Counted from the stretch's first letter, positions 40,400-51,500 are shown. The stretch is 64,000 nucleotides of DNA from Leguminivora glycinivorella (GCF_023078275.1 NC_062976.1:4278001-4342000), one strand, 5' to 3'. A program made the numbers and translations. The notes: a model not told the origin generated them from the sequence alone.

Positions 40400-41320
40400 G
40401 TATAACGAAATCAGCCTAGAGAAAAGAACGTCTAATGTCATGTCACGTCGCTGATCATTGAGCAAGACATGAGAGATTTGTAACCTCAATTACAAGGCAT
40501 CAGCCGGTCATTTTTGCGACTGTTCTACTTCGACAGATTTTCCTCCTTACCTCTATTCTCCCTGGGTAAATTACATTTACTTATGATTTTAGTTCCATCG
40601 CGTAAACACCAGAGGCGTAGCATTCGTCTATAGTTCTTTCTCAGTTTATTCATAAACTTAGAAAGGGACAGAAGCAGCTTCTTTGGAGTGAAGTTAGGTA
40701 CAATATAATGTAAACAAACGTAAACTCACTCACTTTCTTAGTAAAGTAATACGGCTCTCACTTGGGCAGCCCATGGTAACGGTACAGGAGTGTAGGTGAA
40801 CAAAAGAGCAAGTTTATGATGACTATTATACTCCAGGCAAAAAATATGCACACATGTGCGCGGGGCCACGGCTAAGACAAAAAAAATGACAGCTGCAGTT
40901 CTTATCAGTTTCGGTATATTAAATAATACTTTTAGATAGTATATTCCTTTATAGCACTGTATTGTTTGACGAACGAGCTCAGCTATCTTACTGTGGTGGT
41001 ATTTTGCAAATAATAAGCGCAGTTCCACCACGTGGTAATAAAGACAGTAAAATTTACGAGCAGCCTTTTGTACGTGAAGCTGAGTGAAGTGAGCGATGTG
41101 TTATTTTTACATTTTAGGATTTTTTATTTAATCTGGATGAGGCAGTTTAGAATTTTAGTTTATTTCAATTAGTCACTTGTAAGATCCCAGTTGATCAACA
41201 CTTGAAGGCCTTGACATTTTACTTTAGCGGTGAATTTAAAAGTTATTGTCTTGTTGTTTTGTTAATTTTTTGTATTGTTACTGTTAATGTTTGAAACTCT
41301 TAACAACGAAGAAAAGTTTG
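40400..41320. other. Unassigned
   Basis: No gene with domain support. The minus frame 40738-41031 has no homology I recognise. 41195-41225 has an S4-like piece (CACTTGAAGGCCTTGACATT). Confidence 0.4.
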
Positions 41321-41484
41321 ATGTGGAGATATGCCACCAGAGTCGGAGATTCAACTTTATGTAGTCTCTGCAAGGATCGGACAAACAATGAGTTTCCGTG
41401 TCGTCATGGTACTACAGGATCTATCGCGAGGCATTTGACGTCAGTTCATTTGAAATCTGCTGTTACTGTTACGACATCAAACGA
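41321..41484 (+). CDS. BED-type zinc-finger exon (partial gene)
   Basis: Fifty-four codons from ATG at 41321 end at ACGA|GTAAGT, a consensus splice donor. The sequence has the BED pattern: aromatic MWRYAT start, CSLC pair, then GTTGSIARHLTSVH with two histidines spaced HLTSVH, so C-x2-C ... H-x4-H. BED fingers bind DNA and occur in hAT transposases and in host proteins derived from them. Upstream the frame is closed by TGA at 41290, so translation can start here. No transposase catalytic exon is found in the following kilobase, so the exon is either the 5' part of a gene with a long intron or a stranded fragment of a hAT element. Confidence 0.55.
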
Positions 41485-42614
41485 GTAAGTCAATTTTTTA
41501 AATAGGTGTAATCCATAATAAGTAAATGAAAGCAGCAAAGGTCTAAGTTTAAATACCATGAAAAAATAATTTTAAAGTTATTGCATGTAAATAGTATAAC
41601 GAAGCTCACTTTATTAAGCAGTGCCTATTTATTATTTTTGAAACAATATATCAGTCATAAAACAGTGTTTACATCTTAATAAAATGATAATCCTGCGCCT
41701 TGAACCCTCTTAAAGTAGACTTTTTTTACTACCATCAATCTTATTACTATATAACGTAATTACACTAATTACCTAATTAAATAGTGGCTATAACAGTTAA
41801 GTAAGTTCGCGTAAAATGTATAACATAATTATTAACTAGGTATGTGTTAAAATTACGTTTCCGTGGATGTCATCCTATCGTCACATTCTTAATTTTTATA
41901 CTAAATTGACAAATGTCTTACTCCTTGCATCAATAATTGAATGGTACCGTGAATACTTATCTTCCTATTAAATCTTATTAATCAGAGGGTAACTAGAGAG
42001 TTTTTGTCAACGAACATTGCAGACACATAATAAGCAGATTCAAGGGTATCACGGTGCACGGTTAAGCCTATATTACCACGTTAACGCATGGTATTTTTCA
42101 ACCACAACCACTCAACAGATAAGCTTAACAAAGGATAAGGTATAGTCATGGTATAGTGCCATTTTAATAAACATAAAAGTAATATTTTAGTGAAAGTATA
42201 AGCATTTTTTGAATTTGTACTCGAAGCGTCGGTTGTAGCGTAGAGACAATGCTAACAGTGGTTATTTAATAATAAGTCGAATTTAGAATTATAACTGTTG
42301 AAAACCTTTGGATAGAGTAAAAAACTCAAATGACTGGAAGGAAACTTTATCTGAAACGGTTACCAAATCTAGCAGTTACCCTTACAAAAGGTTACCTACC
42401 CATATCGTTGGTATTTTTATAACCACTTCTAAATTAAGCCTATCGGAAACCCCGGATCGTTTATTTGGTTATATTTATTTATTACTTACATATTAATATT
42501 TGAAAAACCGCAGTATTGAATATAAATTTTAATTCAAAAGTAATTAAGATATAACCTCACGATACCTACATTTTTATTCATAACTTATAGAGACTGCATC
42601 CGATCTTATCTTCT
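41485..42614. other. Unassigned
   Basis: Possible intron of the BED exon. Low-complexity AT-rich DNA with no frame showing a transposase signature. Confidence 0.4.
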
Positions 42615-42820
42615 CTCATGAAACGCCGCTGGCGGACCGAACGGGCGTGTCACGTGAATTCGTACGTACGTACGGACGGATCTACGAACGTACGTACCCT
42701 AATTTCACGTGATTTATTTTCACGTGACGAACGAACCAGAAATCCGTTGCCGTGTATCACGGCAACGTGCGTACGGCTACGTGTTCACGATACACGGTCA
42801 CGACCGGGAGCCCTATTAAA
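42615..42820. repeat. GC-rich mosaic island (CACGTGA and ACGTACG motifs)
   Basis: GGCGTGTCACGTGAATTCG, TACGTACGTACGGACGG, ATTTCACGTGATTTATTTTC, CGTGTATCACGGCAACGTGC and the right edge CACGACCGGGAGCCCT. Partner of 33156-33360. Confidence 0.6.
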
Positions 42821-42965
42821 AAGCCCTAAAGATTTAACCCTCCAAGTTTAAAGAACCTACTCGTACAGCAGCGTGATGGGCAGCGGCTCTTAATGGGGAA
42901 AGTTTTTGGCCCACAAATCTTACTCTTACTGTGGTTTTCCTATGGTACAATTCAAAAGATGTTAG

Positions 42966-43275
42966 AGTGACTTATAAGCGCTGGTGGCCTAGCGGCAAGA
43001 GCGTCCGACTTTTAATCCGGAGGTCGCGGGTACCCCGGCACGTACCAATGAGTTTTTCGGAACATGTGCAAAATGTCATTTGATATTTGCTTTTCGGTGA
43101 AGGAAAACATCGTGAGGAAACCGGAGTAATTACAATAAGGCCTAGTTACCCTTCGGGTTGGAAGGTGGCAGTCGCTTTCGTAAAACGTAGTGCCTTCGCC
43201 AATTCTTGGGGTTAGTTGTCAACCCCAGGGTCCCATGAGCCGTGGCAAATGCCGGGATAGCGCAAGGAGGATAAT
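42966..43275 (+). mobile_element. S1 SINE, complete, tRNA-Lys-like head
   Basis: Head GCTGGTGGCCTAGCGGCAAG with anticodon stem-loop TCCGACTTTTAATCCGGA (loop CTTTTAA, anticodon TTT, Lys), then GGTCGCGGGTACCCCGGC, where the T arm has lost bases. Body and GGATAATGA tail follow. It gives the clearest view of the SINE's tRNA origin. Confidence 0.8.
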
Positions 43276-43317
43276 GAGAGTCATTAGACTTTTATTTACT
43301 GGGATATAAACCGTGAT

Positions 43318-43570
43318 TACACTGAGAGAAATTTGCATTGTGAATTTGACAAGTTCGACTTGTTGCGGTTTATCCGTTTGAATCAGCCAAACGTATGTTT
43401 AAAACAATATGTGTCAGGTTGTTTTTATAAAATCGACTTGTTGATTCAAATATATTGCCGATTCAAATGACAAGTAGCTTGTTGTTTGAACCAAAGAGCA
43501 CGTAGGCGCTATTTTAACCAAAAAACTTGTTGAACGAACATGAAAACTGGTTGTATTTTCTCTCAGTGTA
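43318..43570 (-). mobile_element. M1 MITE, minus
   Basis: TA-bounded full-length copy; about the same divergence from consensus as the others. Confidence 0.85.
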
Positions 43571-43863
43571 CCTTTTTGATTTTTGTTTAGCTCTTCATCT
43601 GACCTTCCAATCCCAAGGGTTATACGTAAATGTTACCCTTTTTAACAATTATTTAGAGTCTTCAAAGCATATTTCTAGAGAGAGTGAAATCGCTTTTGTT
43701 TCATCCTTAGACCATTTTGTTTGTATGCGTCCATTTGTTTCAGTATAAACAAATAATCATTTTGTAGCTGTACAAACGTACAAGTTAGGTGAAAATCCAA
43801 CGACGACTTCATCTAGTGCTTTTTGTACGCTAAAAAAAGTTGCAGTATCTCTCCCATTGTATT

Positions 43864-43902
43864 AGGAGATGGCGCTACAGTGGCACAGTAGCGTCATCTC
43901 CT
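43864..43902. repeat. 15-bp stem hairpin
   Basis: AGGAGATGGCGCTAC and GTAGCGTCATCTCCT pair with one mismatch around AGTGGCACA. Not linked to a gene; perhaps the core of a small MITE. Confidence 0.6.
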
Positions 43903-44082
43903 ATCTCTCATATTGAAAATTTACACGCTTTAAGATCATACATAAAACTTTATATTGTCTGTTGGCGGCTTGATACTTATTAGTCGCTATAATAATAACC
44001 ACGAAAACATGGAAATCACCATTTCCAAAAAAAAAGTTTCCATTTTTTTGCACATTTGACAAATGACTCCGCTCAATTTACC

Positions 44083-44175
44083 ATGTTGTGTTTCTTTCGG
44101 TTAGGCAACGCGCATTTAACAACTCTGGAGGTGCAAGCATCAGGCCGTGTGCTTGTTTGCCACCGACGTAGTATA
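44083..44175 (-). mobile_element. TACTACGTCGG family fragment, minus
   Basis: Minus strand: TACTACGTCGGTGGCAAACA, then GCTTGCACCTCCAGAG and AAATGCGCGTTGCC. Confidence 0.55.
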
Positions 44176-44384
44176 ATAAACGTGTAGTAATATTTCCAAA
44201 TTCCTTTGAAAATCCATAGTAGCAGAGGCCAGTGCCCCGTCTGACATCAAAGATTGCGATTCGCTTCAAAATAAATCTTACGGACAAACCGCCGCGCGCG
44301 CAATGGGGACAATGTGACATGACAGCGGGCGGGTGGGAAAGTGACAAGCGGAGCGGATTAGTATTAAATATAGTAATATTAGCT

Positions 44385-44556
44385 TTTGCACTCGGCTTTC
44401 TCGCGTTAGAAAGAGATAAAAAGTAGCCTATGTCAATCCATCTCTTTAACTATCTCTACTTAAAAAATCACGTCAATTCGTCTCTCCGTTTTGTCGTGAA
44501 AGACGGACAAACAAACAGAAACACACACTTTACCATTTATAATATTAGTATGGATT
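44385..44556 (+). mobile_element. L1 element, 5' end diverged
   Basis: TTGCACTCGGCTTTCTCGCG, AAAAGTAGCCTATGTCAATC, GTCGTGAAAGACGGACAAAC, and the full end TTATAATATTAGTATGGAT. Confidence 0.7.
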
Positions 44557-44586
44557 TTTATTTCTACCGCCAACGGAAGCTATAGC

Positions 44587-44950
44587 TGAGAGAAAAAACA
44601 ACCAATTTTCATGTTCGTTCAAGTTTTTTGGTTAAAATAGCACCTACGTGCTCTTTGGTTCAAACAACATGTTAGATTTTGTTAAGTGTAACTAGTACAT
44701 TTTACAACTTTCATTTTATTTGAATCAATATCTTATTTGAATCAACAGTCCATTTTACGATATCAAAAGCAACATGACTCATATTGTTTTAAACATATGT
44801 TTGGCTGATTCAATCAAATATCTTTTAACAAGTTTGACCTTGTTGTTCGAACAAATTCAACTTGTATCATCAACATTGTGATTTATTCCGTTTACTGAAA
44901 TACTTTTGTTTCAAACGGATAAACCCGCATTAAGTCGAACTCTCAGTAGG
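44587..44950 (+). mobile_element. Long, diverged M1 relative
   Basis: Shares AGAGAAAAAACAACCAATTTTC, GTTTTTTGGTTAAAATAGC, CTACGTGCTCTTTGGTTCA and AAACATATGTTTGGCTGATT with M1, but has three extra segments, including TTGTTAAGTGTAACTAGTAC and a second CTTGTTGTTCGAACAAATTC block. Possibly closer to the parent from which the 250-bp M1 was derived. Confidence 0.65.
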
Positions 44951-46379
44951 ATCAAATTATCGGACGCGGCTCACATCCGGGACTTATGGGTAACTAGATA
45001 GTCTAGTAATTAGGTAAATAATAATCATAGTTTGTATAAAGATTTGGGCACAGCACTCGTTTCACAATGTGAAGGAAAGGTGTCACAGTGACGTAAGCTG
45101 ATTCCCTGTTGTCAGCGGATTTTGGGCAGCGTCATGTTATTTTTGTTATTTTACGTTGTTCAAATTAATCTAAACTTTAATATACTGGAATACCTTAGAT
45201 GCCATGAATACACAAAAAATCCTGGAAGATATGACGAATAACACATGGCGATGAAAATCATCGGTTAGGTCACAATTGTAAAAAAGTTAGGTCGTAGTAA
45301 GTGGTTTGTCACGATAAGCCAAATCACCTTATTACAGTTATTACACCCACTAAGCCCACGGCCTTAGTTTATTCCCATACGTTTGGCAACGGCCGATAGA
45401 CTAAATCCGGAACTATTCAACATCCAGATAAATGGTGTTTCGCGGCACTGTTACCTTACACAAGGCGAGAAGGAATTTCCAAATTTCAGGTGCATTATTA
45501 TGCAACTTGACCATAAGGTTTTCTTCGGTTCATGTGTAGATTGTGTAGAAGTTAGTGTTTAGGTAGTTTTGTCGTATTCCTCACAATATTAGATGAGTAA
45601 AATGTCATGTAAAGTTTTCTGGATTTCGCCAACTATCAGAGTTATGTAAGGAAAAAAATAACAATTACTTATTATCTTTACTCAGAACAAAACGCTATTT
45701 TGATGGCGATGATGCCGTTATCAGACATTATCTAACTATCCTCGTTGATAGATGTCAAAAATAACTAGTAACTATTGCAAAAAAGTATTTTTTTATGTAT
45801 TTTTTTTATTATTAGTGCCAGTTTTACGAACAATATTTACTTTTTATGTGAAAATACATCCATAAAAAAAAATTGCCGAAATTTGCTTGACGCCATAAAA
45901 CATTTTCTTTATTTTGCCCTCAGAAATGCGTAGTTGAAATCTTTCGGTTCCCTCATGTTACACGGTGTATAAGTCGTAATAAATACACGTTAAAGTTAAA
46001 AAAAATGGAGCAGGTCTTCTTCTTAGCATACGAGAGGTTAAATTACACCCAATATATTTTTCCTAATAATTAGTTAAAAAAAAAAGTTTGACAGTCAAAC
46101 GTTTTGGAACGTCTCATTGTGCGCGGGATTTTGAAGAGCGCGCTATGCGGGACATTTTAGAAACACAGCTTTTAAACATTTTCATTCGGAAACGAGACTG
46201 ATCGTTTCCGAATAACATAATATACTTTAGGGGGTACTGACAAACCTAATCACAGCGAGTTTGGATTGCTATAATCACAGAGTACCCATGGCCACTTCCC
46301 TGGTCCCATCAGCATCAGCCCCCTGAATAAATTGCCCTTGCGGTCCTAGCACAAAAGTCTAATAGGGTGTTCTGCCTTT
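44951..46379. other. Unassigned
   Basis: 1.4 kb without a supported gene or named repeat. AT-rich, with poly-A and poly-T runs near 45780-45880 and 46075. No frame of note. Confidence 0.45.
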
Positions 46380-47430
46380 TCGCAGAGCTATTTTTGGCCG
46401 AATTTTATTTGCCAATCAAGATTTCGCCTAAGTTTAATTTTGACAACTAACGTTTAGCAACTTTTTGCATGGCAACTTTTCATTTAGCAGAAATATTGTA
46501 AAGCAGATTATTATAGGTAATCCATCTAAACGTTTGGCAAACTTATCAGTGGTCAAATCTTTCACTTGGTCAAACAACTCTTAGACGAATAACGTTTCGC
46601 AACGAAACATTAGTCAATTTACAAAAAAAAAAAAAAAAAATATTATAGGACATGTCTTACTCAGATTGACTGAGGCCCACGGTAAGCTCAAGAAGGCTTG
46701 TGTTATAGGTACTTAGCAAACGATATATATAATATATAAATACTTATATAGATAGAAAACATCCATGACTCAGGAACAAATATCTGTGCTCATCACACAA
46801 ATAAATGCCCTTACCGGGATTCGAACCCGGGACCGCGGCGCAGCAGGCAGGGTCACTACCGACTGCGCCAGACCAATCCAGAATAATTTTTAACATCACC
46901 CATTCGGAAAAGGTTCTATTTTTCCCTGTTAGGAGGGAGTAAATAGCACTTTTTTGTTCAAGGACTGTGTTGTCAGTATAATCATATATGACAGAGTCCA
47001 GTTGGGTGCGACGACGAGCGAAGCAAAGAGGAGCGTGTTAGGTTGACCGTGAGCAAACCGGATAAAACTTTTTCGCCACGCCAACTGGTAAAGGCCAAAT
47101 TTTGCTATTCGAAAACATATAGAAAAAATGTATTTTATCCACAAGATTGCAAAGTAATTTCGTACAAATTTTAACTTGATGTCTTAACCTCGTAAGGCCC
47201 AATGTACATTACAATGTACATAGTTGTTACAATGAATCTTTCAAGTACCAAATAAAGTAGGTTTTCCTTTGTTAGATTGATTTTTGATAGAAACGAAATT
47301 CTTACCAATTTAAAATAAAAAAATAGAATTAAAAGTTTGGTTTTTAAAAAAAGGCCTTTTAAAAAAAAGCCAAACGTTAAGTTGGTAAATTTAAGGTTGG
47401 CAAATAAAATTTTCGGCGATAAATAAGAGA
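46380..47430. repeat. Inverted-arm element with degenerate TTGGCAAA motifs, interrupted
   Basis: Left edge GCCGAATTTTATTTGCCAA and right edge TTGGCAAATAAAATTTTCGG are inverted counterparts. Between them many variants of TTTAGCAACTTTT, GTTTGGCAAACTT and TTTCGCAACGAAAC occur. Interrupted by an S2 SINE at 46640. Similar in style to 5735-6700, but with different motif phase and no TTAGG core. Confidence 0.5.
46640..46876 (-). mobile_element. S2 SINE, minus
   Basis: Minus-strand copy ending in an A-rich (plus strand) tract, with box B GGGTTCGAATCCCGG and the GGCGCAGTCGGTAGTG head; very close to 28118-28360. Confidence 0.8.
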
Positions 47431-47439
47431 ACCGTCTAA

Positions 47440-47577
47440 TATACTCTGTCAAACAAGTCTGTCAGTAAATAAAAACAAAGAAAACTATAGGTATCCTTTT
47501 CTCTAGAACCCTAAAGAAAAGGATGCATATAGTTTTCTTTGTTCTTATTTACTGACAGACTTGTTTGACAGAGTATA
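47440..47577. mobile_element. M2 palindromic MITE, intact
   Basis: TATACTCTGTC...GACAGAGTATA with arms paired almost throughout. Reverse-complementing it gives the 25905 copy with only a handful of changes. TA at both edges. Confidence 0.9.
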
Positions 47578-47928
47578 GCTACACCATACACCCAATCGCA
47601 TCGGTGCGTTCTTACTTACCAACGCGATTAGCCATATCACGCGAACGTGCTGATGTTGCTGGAGAAAAAGTGAAGCTATTTTATCTCTTTTAGTTTTAAA
47701 ACTGCATTGCACTGCAAATCGTTTTTATTACAATTCTCCAAGAAACTTTAGGTACAAACTAATTATAAAATCGAAAATATAGAATTTAACAGATTGTTGA
47801 CAAAGATCTATAAAATATTACATCATACTCATTTGATACGAATAAAATTAAAAACACTAAATTTCATTGTTTTGTATAATCTATGTGAAATATGACTAAA
47901 GAATATATCAAACAACATACCAAAATAA
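47578..47928. other. 3' flank of the F-box gene
   Basis: AT-rich DNA. CGCATCGGTGCG palindrome at 47597-47608. No AATAAA on the minus strand could be placed with certainty. Confidence 0.4.
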
Positions 47929-48768
47929 TCACTTTGTGATACCTAGTGGGGTCGGGTTAAACACGTCTGCAAACGGATTCAATGTGCAATTATAATAGCA
48001 CGTCTGGATAGTTAAGTGCTTCTTCGCCAACTTCATTGCTGCGCTTTTTAAATGGAATTTAAGTACTGATAATTCCTCTCCATCCGTAGTTGCTTCAATG
48101 AATAAACTGTATAAGTTGCAGCACGTTCTCATAAACAATAACATACTGTCGTAACGTACGACGTATTCATCTTCGGCACGTTCGTCCCATATGTGAATAT
48201 TTTCCAAAGTAGGGCATTTCGATAATGAATGGAAGATATTGCCATGATATGTCTCTCTTAACATAATTCTTAGATTCTTTAGCTTTGTCTCATGTAGATT
48301 GTTTAATAAAGATGATATGTTACATTCGCCCATGCTGTGATTTTGAATGAGTACATCAAGAGTGTGTAACTTTTTACACTGTAAAAAAATATGCACAATA
48401 AAGTTGTCTTTTATAAAAACGTCCTTCAGACATAAAAATGTAATATTTTGAAATAATCCAATGTCTGTTGTATTGCATAATGGGTAGATCCCTTTCTTGC
48501 ATTAAGCCTCTTCTGCAAACATCTGTCAGAGTAACTTTTTCGGGAATATTATCAACAAAGCCCTCGAATGTATCACATGAGTCTATACAATACCAATTGC
48601 TTGGTGCGTGAGTTATCTGCGTTTTAGTTTTACTGTACATGCAAATGTAAGTCGGAAAATAATCTGTTAATTCCAGAAGCAGTGCGTTAAAAAAATCATC
48701 ATCGAAAATGGTCCAGTTCACATTCCAGGCTTTAAGAATGAAGTTTCCTCTAATTTGGAACTTTACGG
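47929..48768 (-). pseudogene. Tandem duplicate of F-box gene exon 2, frameshifted
   Basis: 47941-48768 (828 bp) duplicates 48769-49595. One extra T in this copy (TCTGTTGTATTG against TCTGTGTATTG, near 48469) splits the frame into 48374-48721 and 47929-48396. This copy keeps the original terminus, NPTPLGITK then TGA, so it is the ancestral 3' end of the gene. It is unreachable in frame from the upstream copy because the junction gives an immediate stop. Confidence 0.85.
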
Positions 48769-50492
48769 ACCTAGTGGGGTCGGGTTAAACACGTCTGCAA
48801 ACGGATTCAATGTGCAATTATAATAGCACGTCTGGATAGTTAAGTGCTTCTTCGCCAACTTCATTGCTGCGCTTTTTAAATGGAATTTAAGTACTGATAA
48901 TTCCTCTCCATCCGTAGTTGCTTCAATGAATAAACTGTATAAGTTGCAGCACGTTCTCATAAACAATAACATACTGTCGTAACGTACGACGTATTCATCT
49001 TCGGCACGTTCGTCCCATATGTGAATATTTTCCAAAGTAGGGCATTTCGATAATGAATGGAAGATATTGCCATGATATGTCTCTCTTAACATAATTCTTA
49101 GATTCTTTAGCTTTGTCTCATGTAGATTGTTTAATAAAGATGATATGTTACATTCGCCCATGCTGTGATTTTGAATGAGTACATCAAGAGTGTGTAACTT
49201 TTTACACTGTAAAAAAATATGCACAATAAAGTTGTCTTTTATAAAAACGTCCTTCAGACATAAAAATGTAATATTTTGAAATAATCCAATGTCTGTGTAT
49301 TGCATAATGGGTAGATCCCTTTCTTGCATTAAGCCTCTTCTGCAAACATCTGTCAGAGTAACTTTTTCGGGAATATTATCAACAAAGCCCTCGAATGTAT
49401 CACATGAGTCTATACAATACCAATTGCTTGGTGCGTGAGTTATCTGCGTTTTAGTTTTACTGTACATGCAAATGTAAGTCGGAAAATAATCTGTTAATTC
49501 CAGAAGCAGTGCGTTAAAAAAATCATCATCGAAAATGGTCCAGTTCACATTCCAGGCTTTAAGAATGAAGTTTCCTCTAATTTGGAACTTTACGGATAAC
49601 TGTGATTGGACATATATGACTAAATTGCGACAGTAATTGGGATTAAAAATGTTGCTCAATTTGGGAGACACACAGATGTGTATCATGCCTTTATAATGCA
49701 TTAAGAATATAAATTCTATTTCATTGTAATTCAAATTGGATATTCCTACTCAGGTGTTTTATGGTTCTTTGCGGAGGATTCGTGACAATAACGAAAAATA
49801 TAACTTAGTTTTACGAAATTACTGTAACAGTTACCTGTAAGATCTGTAAACGGTTCATATTCTTCAAAACCTATGCTATGACAATGTGCGCACCAATCGG
49901 CTAAAGTTATTTTTAAATCCTTGGTCAAAGGTATATCTTCCATAAATTTAATAGGATGTTCTAGTTTATGAAAGTTCAATACAATGAAATGGACCTTCTC
50001 AAATTTTTGTTTTTTAAATAACTGCGAAATGGTCATCCAGGCTTTATCCTTATGAGGAAAATACCTGTTTGGTATTTTGACATAGAAGCGTGGATATTTG
50101 GGAATATGTAGCTGAAAGAAATTTATACCAATGTTGGTTATACTTTCGCTACAAATCTTTTCCAAGTCATCTAAAAAAATCTTAGTAAATGTAACATCCA
50201 ACGTTTTGAGGTTAATGAAACTTCCTTTGTAGGGGCTTAGCCGGTCCACTCTAAGATCTTTTATTCCGCTTAAGTTCAGTTCCACGATATATGAAGACAT
50301 GTATTGAAAAATATCTATATCAAGAGTCTTCGCTGCAGCCAATGTACTTCTTGATAAGTCCATTTTACTCACCAAACATGGTTCAAAAAACCGTTTCAGA
50401 TCATCGATACTGTACACATTAATTTTTGACTTCAGATCTAAAAACGAAAATATTTTAGTGTAAATCTCAGTTGGTAAACTTAAAAAACTCAT
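48763..50492 (-). CDS. F-box protein, two exons (536 aa as it stands)
   Basis: Likely substrate-recognition subunit of an SCF ubiquitin ligase. Exon 1 is 49835-50492, from the ATG at 50492 (AAAATGAGT context). It opens with FLSLPTEIYTKIFSFLDLKSK, the F-box LP-x-E-I-x-x-K-I-F-S-F-L-D pattern at residues 5-25 that binds Skp1. Leucine-rich, LRR-like segments follow (SYIVELNLSGIKDLRVDRL, FINLKTLDVTF). The intron 49716-49834 (119 nt) starts GTAACT after CTTACAG and ends GAAATAG. It joins in phase 1 to exon 2 (48763-49715) and the total is exactly divisible by three. Exon 2 continues in LRR-like style (LKNLRIML, PTLENIHIW, CCNLYSLFIEA). The protein ends NPTPLGP at the duplication junction instead of the probable native PLGITK. 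An alternative acceptor at 49643 would also be in frame. Confidence 0.75.
49716..49834 (-). other. Predicted 119-nt intron of the F-box gene
   Basis: Donor CTTACAG|GTAACTG; acceptor AATGAAATAG|AATTT. Splicing removes the in-frame stop at 49746-49748 and merges two otherwise separate frames. Confidence 0.6.
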
Positions 50493-50734
50493 TTTGAACA
50501 ACAATTTAGCTTATGCACATATTTTAATGCTTGTTGTCATAATTTTAGATTATGACGTATTATGCCAAACATAGATATAGAAAAAAGTTTCTAATATCTA
50601 TGATGTCAATTAATATTTTTAATCGTAGGTATTATATAAATAAGTAGGTCTTGAATTCTAGAATTCTAGATTAGAAATCTATCGATCGGGGGTAAGAAAG
50701 ATAAATAATTACGGCAAAATTGATTAACTGAGAT

Positions 50735-50965
50735 GTCATCATCCTCCTTGCGTTATCCCGGCATTTGCCACGGCTCATGGGAGCCTGGGGTCCGCTTTGA
50801 CAACTAATCCCAAGATTTGGCGTAGGCACTAGTTTCTCGAAAGCGACTGCCATTTGACCTTCCAACCCGGAGGGTAACTAGGACTTATTAGGATTAGTCC
50901 GGTTTCCTCACGATGTTTTCCTTCACCGAAAAGCGACTGGCAAATATCTAATGACATTAACTGAG
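50735..50965 (-). mobile_element. S1 SINE, minus
   Basis: Starts at the tail side, TCATCATCCTCCTTGCG, and runs to GCGACTGGCAAATATC; the tRNA head is absent. Confidence 0.75.
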
Positions 50966-51039
50966 ATGTATTACTAAAATAATAATTTTATTATTTAGGT
51001 ACTACAGTAGTACCTACCTAAATGGCTTATTCATAGTTT

Positions 51040-51118
51040 GTAAATATTATAAATGGGAAAGAGTGTGTGTCTGTTTGTTTGTCCGTCTTTCATGGCAAAA
51101 CAGAGCGACAAATTGAGG
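51040..51118 (-). mobile_element. L1 element 3' fragment
   Basis: ATATTATAAATGGGAAAGAG, GTCTGTTTGTTTGTCCGTC and TGGCAAAACAGAGCGACAAA: the last 80 bp of L1. Confidence 0.65.
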
Positions 51119-51296
51119 ATTATAGTGAGCTCGATTTTTTGCTAATATTTCACACAGAAAATAGTTTAACACACTTGGAAGACTGGTTTAAACTGCCACA
51201 ATGTTTACACATTATAACTTCTAATCGCCATTATTAGTCGACATTAATATTACATATTAATATTACAATTATTATATTAATATTATATTACACTGT

Positions 51297-51500
51297 AATA
51301 TCCTCGTAGCGCCCACCATACAAAATTTTTGCTAGGGAATTTTTATTCTTATTGTACTTGAGATTGAATTCAATTTCATTTGTTAGAAAAGTTTTAGGAA
51401 CGAAAGAAATTGTATTATTTAACTTTCATGTAAAAAGTTAAAATTCCATTGAAACCATTATGTACTTTAGAAAGTACATTGGGCGCCACAAGGATATATT
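51297..51500. mobile_element. MITE, ends AATATCCTCGTAGCGCCCA
   Basis: AATATCCTCGTAGCGCCCA on the left and TGGGCGCCACAAGGATATATT on the right. A related end (AACCTCGTAAGGCCCAATG) appears at 47187-47205. Confidence 0.65.

Noticed and set aside
40738..41031. 97-residue minus frame with hydrophobic segments
   Set aside because: No initiating context, homologue or splice site seen; AT-rich DNA often gives such frames.
49643..49834. Alternative F-box intron ending at 49643
   Set aside because: Also in frame, but it discards about 24 plausible codons and the nearer acceptor is sufficient; kept only as an alternative.
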